Source: Nonomuraea dietziae (GTDB taxonomy: Bacteria; Actinomycetota; Actinomycetes; Streptosporangiales; Streptosporangiaceae). Taken from it: 64,000 bases of DNA. The stretch's first letter is position 1. The number at the start of each line of letters is the position of its first letter. Under the pieces are notes generated by a model, which did no database searches, had not been told where the DNA came from, and saw only the letters and a list, made by a program, of their open reading frames with translations. The DNA lies in the NCBI RefSeq assembly GCF_014195505.1, contig NZ_JACIBV010000001.1, positions 4,464,001-4,528,000 of the forward strand, read 5' to 3'. Shown here in pieces: positions 34,438 to 43,017 of the stretch. The translations under genes were made by a program, and so were the position numbers.

Positions 34438-35655
34438 CTAGAGAGACATCTTCTTCTTGAGGTTCTCGTCCAGCGCCGCCAGGAAGTCCTGGGTGGTGAG
34501 CCACTTGGCGTCGCCGCCGACCAGCAGGGCCAGGTCCTTGGTCATCTGACCGCTCTCGACGGTCTCGACGCAGACCTCCTCCAGCTTCTCGGCGAAGTCG
34601 ATCACCGCGGGGGTGTTGTCGAGCTTGCCGCGGTGCTGCAGGCCACGGGTCCACGCGAAGATCGACGCGATCGGGTTCGTGGAGGTGGGGTTGCCCTTCT
34701 GGTGCTCACGGTAGTGACGGGTCACCGTGCCGTGAGCGGCCTCGGCCTCGACGGTCTGGCCGTCGGGGGTCATGAGGACGGAGGTCATGAGGCCGAGCGA
34801 GCCGAAGCCCTGCGCGACGGTGTCGGACTGGACGTCGCCGTCGTAGTTCTTGGCCGCCCAGACGTAGCCGCCCTCCCACTTCATGGCCGCGGCGACCATG
34901 TCGTCGATGAGGCGGTGCTCGTAGGTGAGCCCGGCGGCGTCGAAGTCGGCCTTGAACTCGGTCTCGAAGACCTCGGCGAAGATGTCCTTGAAGCGGCCGT
35001 CGTAGGCCTTCAGGATCGTGTTCTTCGTGGACAGGTAGACGGGGTAGCCGCGGTTGAGGCCGTAGCGCATGGACGCGCGGGCGAAGTCGCGGATCGACTC
35101 GTCCAGGTTGTACATCGCCATGGCGATGCCGGGGCCGGGGAAGTCGTACACGTCGATCTCGATCGGCTCGGAGCCGTCCTTCGGCGTGTAGGTGAGGGTG
35201 AGGGTGCCCTCGCCGGGGATCTTCAGGTCGGTGGCGCGGTACTGGTCGCCGAAGGCGTGACGGCCGACGACGATCGGCTTGGTCCAGCCCGGCACCAGGC
35301 GCGGCACGTTCGACATGATGATCGGCTCGCGGAAGATGACACCGCCGAGGATGTTACGGATGGTCCCGTTCGGAGACTTCCACATCTTCTTGAGGCCGAA
35401 CTCCTCCACCCTGGCCTCGTCGGGAGTGATGGTCGCGCACTTGACGCCCACCCCGTACTTCTTGATGGCGTTGGCGGCGTCGATGGTGACCTGGTCATCG
35501 GTGGCGTCACGGTGCTCGATGCCGAGGTCGTAGTACTTCAGATCGACGTCGAGGTAGGGAAGGATCAACTGGTCCTTGATGAACTGCCAGATGATCCGGG
35601 TCATCTCGTCGCCGTCAAGCTCGACGACGGGGCCCTCTACCTTGATCTTGGGCAT
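34438..35655 (-). CDS. icd: NADP-dependent isocitrate dehydrogenase
   Basis: This enzyme oxidatively decarboxylates isocitrate to 2-oxoglutarate. At 405 residues with start PKIKVEGPVVELDGDEMTR it belongs to the homodimeric, eukaryote-like NADP class. The substrate-binding SPNGTIRN segment is near residue 95, and HGTVTRHYREH is near residue 310. It is the last gene after citrate synthase and DUF3017, 51 bases from the latter. Confidence 0.97.
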   Translation of the reverse strand: MPKIKVEGPVVELDGDEMTRIIWQFIKDQLILPYLDVDLKYYDLGIEHRDATDDQVTIDAANAIKKYGVGVKCATITPDEARVEEFGLKKMWKSPNGTIRNILGGVIFREPIIMSNVPRLVPGWTKPIVVGRHAFGDQYRATDLKIPGEGTLTLTYTPKDGSEPIEIDVYDFPGPGIAMAMYNLDESIRDFARASMRYGLNRGYPVYLSTKNTILKAYDGRFKDIFAEVFETEFKADFDAAGLTYEHRLIDDMVAAAMKWEGGYVWAAKNYDGDVQSDTVAQGFGSLGLMTSVLMTPDGQTVEAEAAHGTVTRHYREHQKGNPTSTNPIASIFAWTRGLQHRGKLDNTPAVIDFAEKLEEVCVETVESGQMTKDLALLVGGDAKWLTTQDFLAALDENLKKKMSL

Positions 35656-35706
35656 GCGTATGGTTCCCCTTCGTGAAAATATGGGTTGAGGTTATCTGAG
35701 GCGTGG

Positions 35707-36000
35707 TCACCGGCCGAAAAGGGCCAGGAGTTGCGCCTTCAGGTCGGGGTACTCGAGGAAGAGCGCGGTGACGACCAGCGCCGCTCCGAGCACCGCCACC
35801 GTGGGAGCGTCAACGTTCTTCGTGCGTACGGCAAGCGCCCCGCCGTACCCTGCGAAACGAACGGCGGCCGCCACCAGGAGCACCGCTCCCAGCGCGAACC
35901 CGCCCCACTCGGCGTCGACCAGGAAGATCGCGAGCACGCCAAGAACCGCACCCGCCATCACCAGCGGGTACGGCCCCCAACGCTCAGCGGTTCGGTTCAT
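35707..36000 (-). CDS. DUF3017 small membrane protein
   Basis: This 97-residue protein has three membrane helices (about 12-30, 34-52 and 66-84) of the actinobacterial DUF3017 pattern. Its ATG overlaps the citrate synthase stop (ATGA), so the two are translated together. In other actinomycetes I recall it beside folD or mdh. Here it sits between two TCA genes. Function is unknown. Confidence 0.75.
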   Translation of the reverse strand: MNRTAERWGPYPLVMAGAVLGVLAIFLVDAEWGGFALGAVLLVAAAVRFAGYGGALAVRTKNVDAPTVAVLGAALVVTALFLEYPDLKAQLLALFGR

Positions 36001-37118
36001 CGCTCGTCAATAGGCTTCCACTTCTGTTCACGCTCTCCGATGTACTCGCTGTCCGGCCGGATCAAACGGTTGTCCGCGTGCTGCTCGATCACGTGCGCGG
36101 TCCATCCGGACATGCGGCTGATCGAGAAGACCGGCGTGAACAGGTCGGTCGGGATGCCAAGGTAGTGGTAGACGGTGGCGGCGTAGAAGTCGACGTTGGG
36201 ATAGAGGCTCTTGGTCTCGAAGACGACCTCCTCCATCTCCTTCGACATCCGGTAGTACGTGTCGTCGCCCGACCCGGCGGCCAGCTCCTCGGACATCTTG
36301 CGCAGGTGCGTGGCGCGGGGGTCCTCGGTCTTGTACACGCGGTGGCCGAAGCCCATGATCTTCTCGCCCGCCGCCAGCTTGTCGCGCACCGACTGGGCCA
36401 CCTGGGACGGGTCGAGCGACTCCAGCGTCTTCATGACCTGCTCGTTCGCGCCGCCGTGCAGCGGGCCCTTCAGGGTGCCGATCGCGGCGACGATGGCCGA
36501 GTGCATGTCCGAGAGGGTCGCGGCGCAGACGCGGGCGGCGAACGTGGAGGCGTTCATCGTGTGGTCGGCGTGCAGGACCAGGCAGGCGTCGAAGATCTCT
36601 ACCTGGCGCGCGGTGGGCCGCTCCCCCGTGACCTGCAGCAGGAAGTTGCCCGCGATGCTCAGGTCGGGATCGGGGTCGGGAAGGCTCCCGCCCGAGCGCG
36701 CGGCGTGGTAGCGCGCGACAAGGAGCGGCTGCTGGGCGGTCAGGCGGGCGGCCTTGCGCAGGTCGGCCTCGGCCTCGATGGAGTCGCGGTCGGGGTCGTC
36801 GGCGCTGGCGAGGGAGACGAGCGTGCGCAGCGCCTCCATCGGTTTCTGCTTCTCGGCCACCTCGGAGATGTTGGCCGAGACCAGAGCGCCCAGCTCGCGA
36901 CCCCTGACGAGCTCGGCGCCGTAGGCGGCCAGCTCGTCACGGGTGGGCAGCTTTCCCCGCTGCAACAGGTAGGCGGTCTCTTCGAACGTCGCGCGGCCCG
37001 CCAGGTCATGGATGTCGTATCCACGGTAGAAGAGGCGACCGGCCTTGCCGTCGATGTCACTCAGCGCTGTGGACGCGGCTACGACATCGGCCAGGCCTTT
37101 TGTGGGCTTGTCCGCCAT
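35997..37118 (-). CDS. Citrate synthase (short bacterial type)
   Basis: This enzyme condenses acetyl-CoA with oxaloacetate. At 373 residues it is the short form shared with 2-methylcitrate synthases. Catalytic residues are visible as His in LHADHTMNAST, His in GPLHGGANE, GFGHRVYK, and Asp in NVDFYAATVY. No prp genes are nearby and isocitrate dehydrogenase follows in the same transcript, which favours a TCA role. Confidence 0.93.
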   Translation of the reverse strand: MADKPTKGLADVVAASTALSDIDGKAGRLFYRGYDIHDLAGRATFEETAYLLQRGKLPTRDELAAYGAELVRGRELGALVSANISEVAEKQKPMEALRTLVSLASADDPDRDSIEAEADLRKAARLTAQQPLLVARYHAARSGGSLPDPDPDLSIAGNFLLQVTGERPTARQVEIFDACLVLHADHTMNASTFAARVCAATLSDMHSAIVAAIGTLKGPLHGGANEQVMKTLESLDPSQVAQSVRDKLAAGEKIMGFGHRVYKTEDPRATHLRKMSEELAAGSGDDTYYRMSKEMEEVVFETKSLYPNVDFYAATVYHYLGIPTDLFTPVFSISRMSGWTAHVIEQHADNRLIRPDSEYIGEREQKWKPIDER

Positions 37119-37299
37119 GTGTGTTTCCTCCGCTTATCTTCGTCCGAAGTCTACCCGTGAGCAGGTAAAACCGTCCGCAGAGGTCCAGACCAATTTCACG
37201 CCGGATTCTCCTTATGGCAAAGGCGATTCCGCATCCCTTCGTTTGGGTAAGCCGGAGCTGTAGTTACAGTAACGGCGGGCTACCTGGGGAGGAACTGCC
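37119..37299. promoter_or_regulatory. Divergent promoter region of citrate synthase and FHA gene
   Basis: This is a 180-base gap between divergent starts. The part at 37190-37275 is comparatively AT-rich, with TGTAGTTACAGTAAC at 37258-37272. No clear operator can be assigned. Confidence 0.3.
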
Positions 37300-37941
37300 G
37301 TGGAGGGGCCCTTCATACGCATCGAGGACACTGGCGAGGTGGTCCCGTTGCGTCCCGAGATCACGACCGTGGGGAGGGGCCGGGGCGTCGACATCCGGCT
37401 GACCGATCCAAGCGTGTCTCGGCTCCACGCTGAGTTCGTACGGCGCGGGCCGTACCTGTATGTCGTTGATCTGGGCCTGTCCCGCAACGGCACGCGGGTG
37501 AACGGGAGGCCGATCGCCCGGAGGGTCCTTGACGACGGCGACGTCGTCTCCTTCGGCGCGGCGCGCGGGCGCATCGGAGGAGTGCCGCGAGAGGACTTCA
37601 CACCGGAGGTCGAGCTCCGCAGGGCTGCCGCGCCCGAGCTGACCAGGCGAGAGGTCGACGTGCTCACGTCGCTGTGCAGGCCGGCCCTGTCGGACGAGGC
37701 GTTCGTCGCCCCCGCCACGGCGCGCGAGATCGCCGACGACCTGGTGGTGACCGAGGCCGCGGTGAAACAGCACCTGCTCAGGCTTTACCAGAAGTTCAGA
37801 ATCCCTGAGGGCACCAACCGCCGCACGCGGCTGGCCAACGAGGTGGTGGCGCTCGGGCTGGTCAGGCCGACGCCGGTGGTGCCGCCCCAGCGTTCTGGAA
37901 CGTCCCAGGAGAGCCAGCCCGCGGGTCGCCGAGCCTCCTGA
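37300..37941 (+). CDS. FHA-domain protein with C-terminal winged-helix region
   Basis: This 213-residue protein has an N-terminal FHA phosphothreonine-binding domain, residues about 18-90 (TTVGRGRGVDIRL, SVSRLHAEF, NGTRVNGRPI). A predicted DNA-binding domain covers 105-190 (ELTRREVDVLTSLC, TAREIADDLVVTEAAVKQHL). GTG at 37300 follows GGGGAGGA at good spacing. It may read Ser/Thr kinase signals and act on transcription. Its 3' end overlaps anmK by 80 bases in the convergent direction. Confidence 0.85.
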   Translation: MEGPFIRIEDTGEVVPLRPEITTVGRGRGVDIRLTDPSVSRLHAEFVRRGPYLYVVDLGLSRNGTRVNGRPIARRVLDDGDVVSFGAARGRIGGVPREDFTPEVELRRAAAPELTRREVDVLTSLCRPALSDEAFVAPATAREIADDLVVTEAAVKQHLLRLYQKFRIPEGTNRRTRLANEVVALGLVRPTPVVPPQRSGTSQESQPAGRRAS

Positions 37942-39025
37942 CCCGAACGGCGACCGGTGCTTCGGCGAGGGGTTCCGGCAGCCTGAGTGGTCCGGATCCC
38001 GGAGTGATGGTGCCGAGCACGCGCGGGCCCGACGCGCCCGTGCAGCTCGGCACCGTGGCCGCGAGACCGTGCGCGGTCAGCCAGCCGAACAGGGAGAAGG
38101 CGATGGCCTCCTTGGCGTCCGAAGGGATGCCGAGGGCGTCGCTCGGCACCAGCCGCGCCTTCGTCATGGCGGCGAGCATCCGCATCAGCGCCGGGTTGCG
38201 CACGCCGCCGCCCGACACGATGACGGTGTCGAGCGCGTGCCTGTCGATCTCGGCGGTGACCGTCCTGGCGGTCAGCGCGGTCAGCGTCGCCACGAGGTCG
38301 GCCTGCGGCAGGTCCGAGGTGACGTAGCCGGGGGTGAACAGCTCCTTGCCCGTGGTCTTGGGCGGGTCCTGCCGGTAGTACGGCTCGGCCAGCAGCTCGG
38401 CGAGCAGCCGCTCGTCGACCGTGCCCGCCTCCGCCAGCGCGCCGTCCCTGTCGTACGGCGGGGCCGCCGCGTCGATCAGCGCGCACGCGGGGCCGGTGTC
38501 GTAGGCGATCTCCGGCGTGGTGAGGTTCGCGATGCCGCCCAGGTTGAGCGCCCCGCCCCTGCCCCGCAGTCCCTTGATGAGGAGCTGGTCGAGGTAGGAG
38601 ACGAGGGGCGCGCCCTGCCCTCCTGCCGCCACGTCGCGCACGCGCAGGTCCGACACCACGGGCAGGCCGGTCCGCTCGGCGATCCAGGCGGGCTGGCCGA
38701 GCTGCAGCGTGCCGTGCACCCGTCCGTCGGAGACCCAGTGGAAGAGGGTCTGGCCATGCGAGCAGACCAGGTCGGCCGGGCCCGCCGAGAGCGCCGCCTC
38801 GGCGAAGGCCTGGCCGATGAGCGTGTCGAGCGCGCACACCTCGCCCATCGACACCGTCGCCGGCGGGAGTGCGGCCTTGACGCGGGCTCTCAGCTCGGCC
38901 GGGTACGGCCTCTCGCCGGTGTGGGTGATCACTCCGGTGAGCGTGCCGTCCTCCATCGACCAGTCGACGATCGCGCTGTCGATGCCGTCGTGGGAGGTGC
39001 CTGACATGAGGCCGAGAACCCGCAT
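37862..39025 (-). CDS. anmK: Anhydro-N-acetylmuramic acid kinase
   Basis: This kinase opens and phosphorylates 1,6-anhydroMurNAc to MurNAc-6-phosphate in peptidoglycan recycling. In 387 residues the ATP-binding LMSGTSHDGID is near the N-terminus; NLGGIANLT, DTGPA and VSGGGVRNP follow. The last 25 or so residues (Ala/Pro/Gly-rich) extend past the usual end and overlap the FHA gene. It starts 6 bases after the GHL10 hydrolase stop, so the two form an operon. MurQ is in the adjacent divergent operon. Confidence 0.95.
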   Translation of the reverse strand: MRVLGLMSGTSHDGIDSAIVDWSMEDGTLTGVITHTGERPYPAELRARVKAALPPATVSMGEVCALDTLIGQAFAEAALSAGPADLVCSHGQTLFHWVSDGRVHGTLQLGQPAWIAERTGLPVVSDLRVRDVAAGGQGAPLVSYLDQLLIKGLRGRGGALNLGGIANLTTPEIAYDTGPACALIDAAAPPYDRDGALAEAGTVDERLLAELLAEPYYRQDPPKTTGKELFTPGYVTSDLPQADLVATLTALTARTVTAEIDRHALDTVIVSGGGVRNPALMRMLAAMTKARLVPSDALGIPSDAKEAIAFSLFGWLTAHGLAATVPSCTGASGPRVLGTITPGSGPLRLPEPLAEAPVAVRVRRLGDPRAGSPGTFQNAGAAPPASA

Positions 39026-39031
39026 ACGGAC

Positions 39032-40555
39032 CTACCTGACCTGTCGTCCGCGGCTGGGGCGGCTGGTCCTGCTGACCCTGTCGACCGCCACGGCGTAGTA
39101 GTGGTCACCCTTCTTACCCTCGGCGTCGGTCCAGCGCACGAGCCTGTCGCCGGGGACGACCGCCACGAGATGACGGGCGTCGTCGAAGGCGTCGATCTCG
39201 TCGGCGGACCTGAAGATCGCGAACAGGAAGGGCTCGTGCCTGCCCGTCGCGACCAGGTGCAGTTCCACACCGCCCTGGACCCTGCGCACGTGGGCGATCA
39301 CCGGCCGATGGGGCTTCTCGCCGTCGGCCAGCCTGGGCAGCAGGGGCGGGAGAGCGGGCCGCTGGTAGTGGTCGCGCACCGCGGTGCTGATCGAGCCGAG
39401 GCGGTCGGCGCGCAGGTCGTTGGCGTTGTACCAGATGTCGCCGCCGATCTGCGGGTGCGACCTGTTGAGGGTCAGGTGCTTGGACAGCTCGGCGGGGTCC
39501 TGCCACTGCGGCGCCTGCGCGGGGTCGCCCGCCTTGTAGGCGGCCTGGCCGATCCAGAGCATCGTGCCGGTGCCGTCGGCCACGTTCGACCACCACGGGA
39601 CGAGCTTGGAGTAGTCGGCGGGCGGCTGGCCGATGTACCAGTAGAGCTGGGGCGCGATGTAGTCGAGCCAGCCCTTCTTGACCCAGCCGCGGGTGTCGGC
39701 GTGCAGGTTGTCGTAGGACTGGCCGCCGTTGGTCTCCGAGCCGAGGGGGTCGCTGGCCTTGTTGCGCCAGATGCCGGAGGGGCTGATGCCCCACGCCACC
39801 TCGGGCTTGGCCTCGCGCACCCGCTGCTGCATCTCCGAGACCATCAGGTCGACATTGTTCCTGCGCCACGTGGCCAGGTCGGGGAAGCCCGCGCCGTACG
39901 TGGCGAAGGTGGCCGCGTCGTCGAAGGCGGTGGTGTTCGTCGGGTAGAAGTAGTCGTCGAAGTGCAGGCCGTCGATGTCGTAGCGGGTCAGCGCGTCGAG
40001 CATCGCGTCCTGGCAGAACTTCCGGACCTCCGGGATGCCCGGGTTGTAGTAGAGCTTGCCGCCGAAGGGCAGGATCCACTCGGGGTGCTGCCTGCCCGGG
40101 TGGGAGGGGTGCAGCTTGGAGGGGTCGGCCTGCATGGAGACCCGGTAGGGGTTGAACCACGCGTGGAAGGTGAGCCCCCGCTTGTGCGTCTCCTCCACGG
40201 CGAAACCGAGCGGGTCGTAACCGGGGTCCTGCCCCTGCACGCCGGTCAGATACTGCGACCACGGCTCGTACGGCGACGGCCAGAAGGCGTCAGCCGTCGG
40301 CCTGATCTGCACGAACACCGAGTTGAGCTTGCGCGAGACCGCCAGGTCGAGCCACGCCAGGTACTCCGCCTTCTGCTGCTCGGCGCTCAGCCCCGGCTTC
40401 GACGGCCAGTTGATGTTGACGACGGAGGCGATCCACATGCCGCGCATCTGTCGCAGCGGCGGCACGTAGTCGGGCTCGGCGAAGGCGGGCAGCGGGACGA
40501 CCGAAGCGGCCGCGGCGAGAGCGAGACCCTTCAGGACGGTCCTTCTCGTGGGCAT
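39032..40555 (-). CDS. Secreted GHL10/DUF187-type glycoside hydrolase (YngK-like)
   Basis: The 507-residue protein has a Tat-like signal (TRRTVLKGLALAAAA). The GHL10 TIM-barrel sequence follows: RGMWIASVVNINWP, FHAWFNPYRVS, GLHFDDYFYP (acidic active-site cluster) and WYIGQPPADY. Members of this family are thought to cleave peptidoglycan-related glycans. The linkage with anmK, nagZ and murQ supports a role in releasing MurNAc-containing fragments outside the cell. The substrate is inferred from context. Confidence 0.88.
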   Translation of the reverse strand: MPTRRTVLKGLALAAAASVVPLPAFAEPDYVPPLRQMRGMWIASVVNINWPSKPGLSAEQQKAEYLAWLDLAVSRKLNSVFVQIRPTADAFWPSPYEPWSQYLTGVQGQDPGYDPLGFAVEETHKRGLTFHAWFNPYRVSMQADPSKLHPSHPGRQHPEWILPFGGKLYYNPGIPEVRKFCQDAMLDALTRYDIDGLHFDDYFYPTNTTAFDDAATFATYGAGFPDLATWRRNNVDLMVSEMQQRVREAKPEVAWGISPSGIWRNKASDPLGSETNGGQSYDNLHADTRGWVKKGWLDYIAPQLYWYIGQPPADYSKLVPWWSNVADGTGTMLWIGQAAYKAGDPAQAPQWQDPAELSKHLTLNRSHPQIGGDIWYNANDLRADRLGSISTAVRDHYQRPALPPLLPRLADGEKPHRPVIAHVRRVQGGVELHLVATGRHEPFLFAIFRSADEIDAFDDARHLVAVVPGDRLVRWTDAEGKKGDHYYAVAVDRVSRTSRPSRGRQVR

Positions 40556-40605
40556 GGGGGGCGCCTCTCGGGGGGAGGTGGTTGTGTTCGAGGGCGACGA
40601 TGGCA

Positions 40606-40642
40606 GAAAATTACCTTCAGATCAATAATCATGAAGGAAAAT
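40606..40642. promoter_or_regulatory. Candidate MurR operators, divergent promoter region
   Basis: GAAAATTACCTTCA at 40606-40619 matches 13 of 14 positions with the reverse complement of the site before murQ. A second partial copy, TGAAGGAAAAT, is at 40632-40642 in the opposite orientation. Both lie between the leftward GHL10-anmK and rightward nagZ-murR genes. Confidence 0.6.
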
Positions 40643-40695
40643 GCCGCCATGAGCAGACACCACTGTTTGGTCATGAGGCCCATGAAGGAGGTCTC

Positions 40696-42102
40696 GTGAC
40701 TGACCTGTATCGACTCGCCATGGCGGTACTCCAGCCAGGCTTCGAGGGGACCACCGCCCCCGACTGGCTGAAGAAGGCGCTTTCCGACGGGCTCGGCGGG
40801 GCCGTGCTCTTCGCCCGCAACGTCTCCCCCGGCACCGCGGGACTGGTGGCCGAGCTGCGGGCGGAGAACCCCGCGGTGGTGGTCGCCATCGACGAGGAGG
40901 GCGGGGTCGTCACCAGGTTGGAGGCCCGCGAGGGCAGCTCCTTCCCCGGCAACAGGGCGCTCGGCGTGGTCGACGACGTGGCACTGACGGAGCGGGTGGG
41001 CCGGCAGATCGGACGGCTGCTCGCCGAGACGGGCATCACGCTCAATTACGCCCCCTCGGTGGACGTCAACGCCAACCCGGCCAACCCGGTGATCGGCATC
41101 CGCTCCTTCGGCCCGACCCCCGAGCTGGTCGCGCGCCACTCCGTGGCCTACGTCAAGGGCGTGCAGGCGGCGGGCGTGGCCGCCTGCGCCAAGCACTTCC
41201 CAGGGCACGGCGACACCGTCGCCGACTCCCACCTGGAGCTGCCGACCGTGCACGCCTCGCTCGACCAGCTCCGCGCCCGCGACCTGCCGCCCTTCGAGGC
41301 GGCGATCAGGGCGGGGGTGCGCTCCGTGATGTCGGCGCACCTGCTGATCCCCGCGCTCGATCCGAAGGGGCCCGCGACGCTCAGCCGTACCATCCTGACC
41401 GGGCTGCTGCGTGAGGAGCTGGGCTTCGACGGGATGGTGGTCACCGACGCGATCGAGATGAAGGCCGTCGCGGCGATGTATCCCCCCGGTGAGATCGCGG
41501 TGCGCGCGCTCAACGCGGGCGTCGACGCGATCTGCGCGGGCCTGGTCACCGCGGAGGGTCTGTACGAGATCCGCGACGCGATCGTGGCGGCCGTCAGGGA
41601 CGGCTCGCTGCGGGAGGAGCGTCTGGCCGAGGCCGCGGGCAGGGTCCTGGCCCTCTCGGAGTGGCACCGCGCGCAGCGGTCCGAGGTGGAGGCCGACGAC
41701 GGGGCGGGGCTCGAGGCGGCGCGCAGGGCGCTCACCATCACGGGCGAGGCAAGGCTGACCACCGCGCCGCTCGTCGTGGAGGTCAACACCAGGCACAACC
41801 AGGCCATCGACCCCGACACGCCCACCGGGCTCGCCGCCGCGCTCGGCGAGCTGCTGCCCGGCACCACGCGCGTCGGCAGGCTCCCCTCCGAGCTGGGCGA
41901 CCAGCCTGTGGTGCTGGTCATCCACGACGCGGCGCGCCACCCGTGGGTGCGGGAGACGGTGGCGGAGGCCGTACGGCGCCGCCCCGACGTGATCGTCGTG
42001 GAGACGGGCATCCCCGCCGAGCCCGCGGGCGCCGCCTACATCGCCACGAACGGCATCTCCAAGGTCTCGGCCAAGGCGGCGGCCCAGTGGCTGACCCGGT
42101 GA
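40696..42102 (+). CDS. nagZ: Beta-N-acetylglucosaminidase, GH3 (NagZ-like)
   Basis: This enzyme cleaves GlcNAc from GlcNAc-anhydroMurNAc in wall recycling. From GTG at 40696 (AAGGAGG ribosome site) it has 468 residues. The NagZ signature KHFPGHGDTVADSH and the nucleophile Asp in VVTDAIEMKA are intact. No signal peptide is seen, suggesting cytoplasmic location. A C-terminal domain from about residue 335 is longer than in E. coli NagZ. Stop overlaps the murR start (GTGA). Confidence 0.92.
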   Translation: MTDLYRLAMAVLQPGFEGTTAPDWLKKALSDGLGGAVLFARNVSPGTAGLVAELRAENPAVVVAIDEEGGVVTRLEAREGSSFPGNRALGVVDDVALTERVGRQIGRLLAETGITLNYAPSVDVNANPANPVIGIRSFGPTPELVARHSVAYVKGVQAAGVAACAKHFPGHGDTVADSHLELPTVHASLDQLRARDLPPFEAAIRAGVRSVMSAHLLIPALDPKGPATLSRTILTGLLREELGFDGMVVTDAIEMKAVAAMYPPGEIAVRALNAGVDAICAGLVTAEGLYEIRDAIVAAVRDGSLREERLAEAAGRVLALSEWHRAQRSEVEADDGAGLEAARRALTITGEARLTTAPLVVEVNTRHNQAIDPDTPTGLAAALGELLPGTTRVGRLPSELGDQPVVLVIHDAARHPWVRETVAEAVRRRPDVIVVETGIPAEPAGAAYIATNGISKVSAKAAAQWLTR

Positions 42103-42959
42103 ACGAGCCCGTGAACCCGGTCCTGCAGGTGCGGGCGGTGCTCCCTTCGCTCACCCCCGCTGCCCAGGCCATCGCCAAGATCATCCTGGATGACCCCGGC
42201 GTGGTCGTGCGCAGCACGATCACGGAGTTCAGCGCCGTCTCCGGCACGAGCGAGGCGACGATCGTGCGCACCGCCCGCGCGCTCGGCTACTCCGGCTACT
42301 CCCAGCTCCGCTTCGCGCTGGCGGGAGCGGTGGCCAGGGAGACGCCCGAGCGGCTGGTGCCGGGCGACCTCGGCCCCGACGACCCGCTCACCGACGTGAT
42401 CGCCAAGGTGACCAGGGCGGAGGTCGACGCGCTGTCCGACACCGCCGAGCAGCTGGTGCCCGAACAGCTCGGCGAGGTGGTGGCGGCGATCGCCGCCGCG
42501 CGCAGGATCAACGTCTACGGCGTCGGCGCGTCGGGCCTGGTCGCCGCCGACCTGGCGCACAAGCTCATGCGCATCGGCCTGTCCAGCCATCCCTTCAGCG
42601 ACGCGCACCTCGCGCTGACCAGCGCCGCGCTGCTGCGCGAAGGCGATGTCGTGGTGGCGGTGAGCTGCTCGGGCGAGACCACGGACGTGATCGTGCCGAC
42701 CAGGACGGCGAAGGAGTCCGGCGCGCTTGCGGTGGCCATCACCAACAACCCCCGCTCGTCGCTTGCCCAGGTGGCCGACCACGTGCTGGTGTCGGCGGGG
42801 CGGGAGACCGCCTTCCGTCCTGGGGCGCTGGCCAGCAGGATCAGCCAGCTGCTGATCGTGGACTGCATCTTCGTCGGGCTCGCCCAGCGCACCTTCGACA
42901 GCTCCGAGACGGCTCTGCGGGCGACCAGGGAGGCGCTCAAGGTTTTCAGGACCCGATGA
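42099..42959 (+). CDS. murR: MurR/RpiR-family transcriptional regulator
   Basis: This 286-residue regulator has an N-terminal HTH (about 1-75; TITEFSAVSGTSEATIVRTARALG) and a SIS sugar-phosphate-binding domain (about 105-240; YGVGASGLVAADLAHK, VSCSGETTDVI). MurNAc-6-phosphate is the probable ligand given its position between nagZ and murQ. Conserved sites near both divergent starts and within its own stop region are its likely operators. GTG at 42099 overlaps the nagZ stop. Confidence 0.9.
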   Translation: MNEPVNPVLQVRAVLPSLTPAAQAIAKIILDDPGVVVRSTITEFSAVSGTSEATIVRTARALGYSGYSQLRFALAGAVARETPERLVPGDLGPDDPLTDVIAKVTRAEVDALSDTAEQLVPEQLGEVVAAIAAARRINVYGVGASGLVAADLAHKLMRIGLSSHPFSDAHLALTSAALLREGDVVVAVSCSGETTDVIVPTRTAKESGALAVAITNNPRSSLAQVADHVLVSAGRETAFRPGALASRISQLLIVDCIFVGLAQRTFDSSETALRATREALKVFRTR

Positions 42960-42973
42960 AGGAAATTTTCATC
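42955..42973. promoter_or_regulatory. Candidate MurR operator before murQ
   Basis: GATGAA-N7-TTCATC is a 19-base imperfect palindrome containing GAAGGAAATTTTC. It includes the murR stop codon and lies 45 bases before murQ. It matches the site at 40606-40619. Confidence 0.65.
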
Positions 42974-43017
42974 TATAGTCATTGCTGGTTAGATTTTCGC
43001 CATTCCACGGGGGAATC

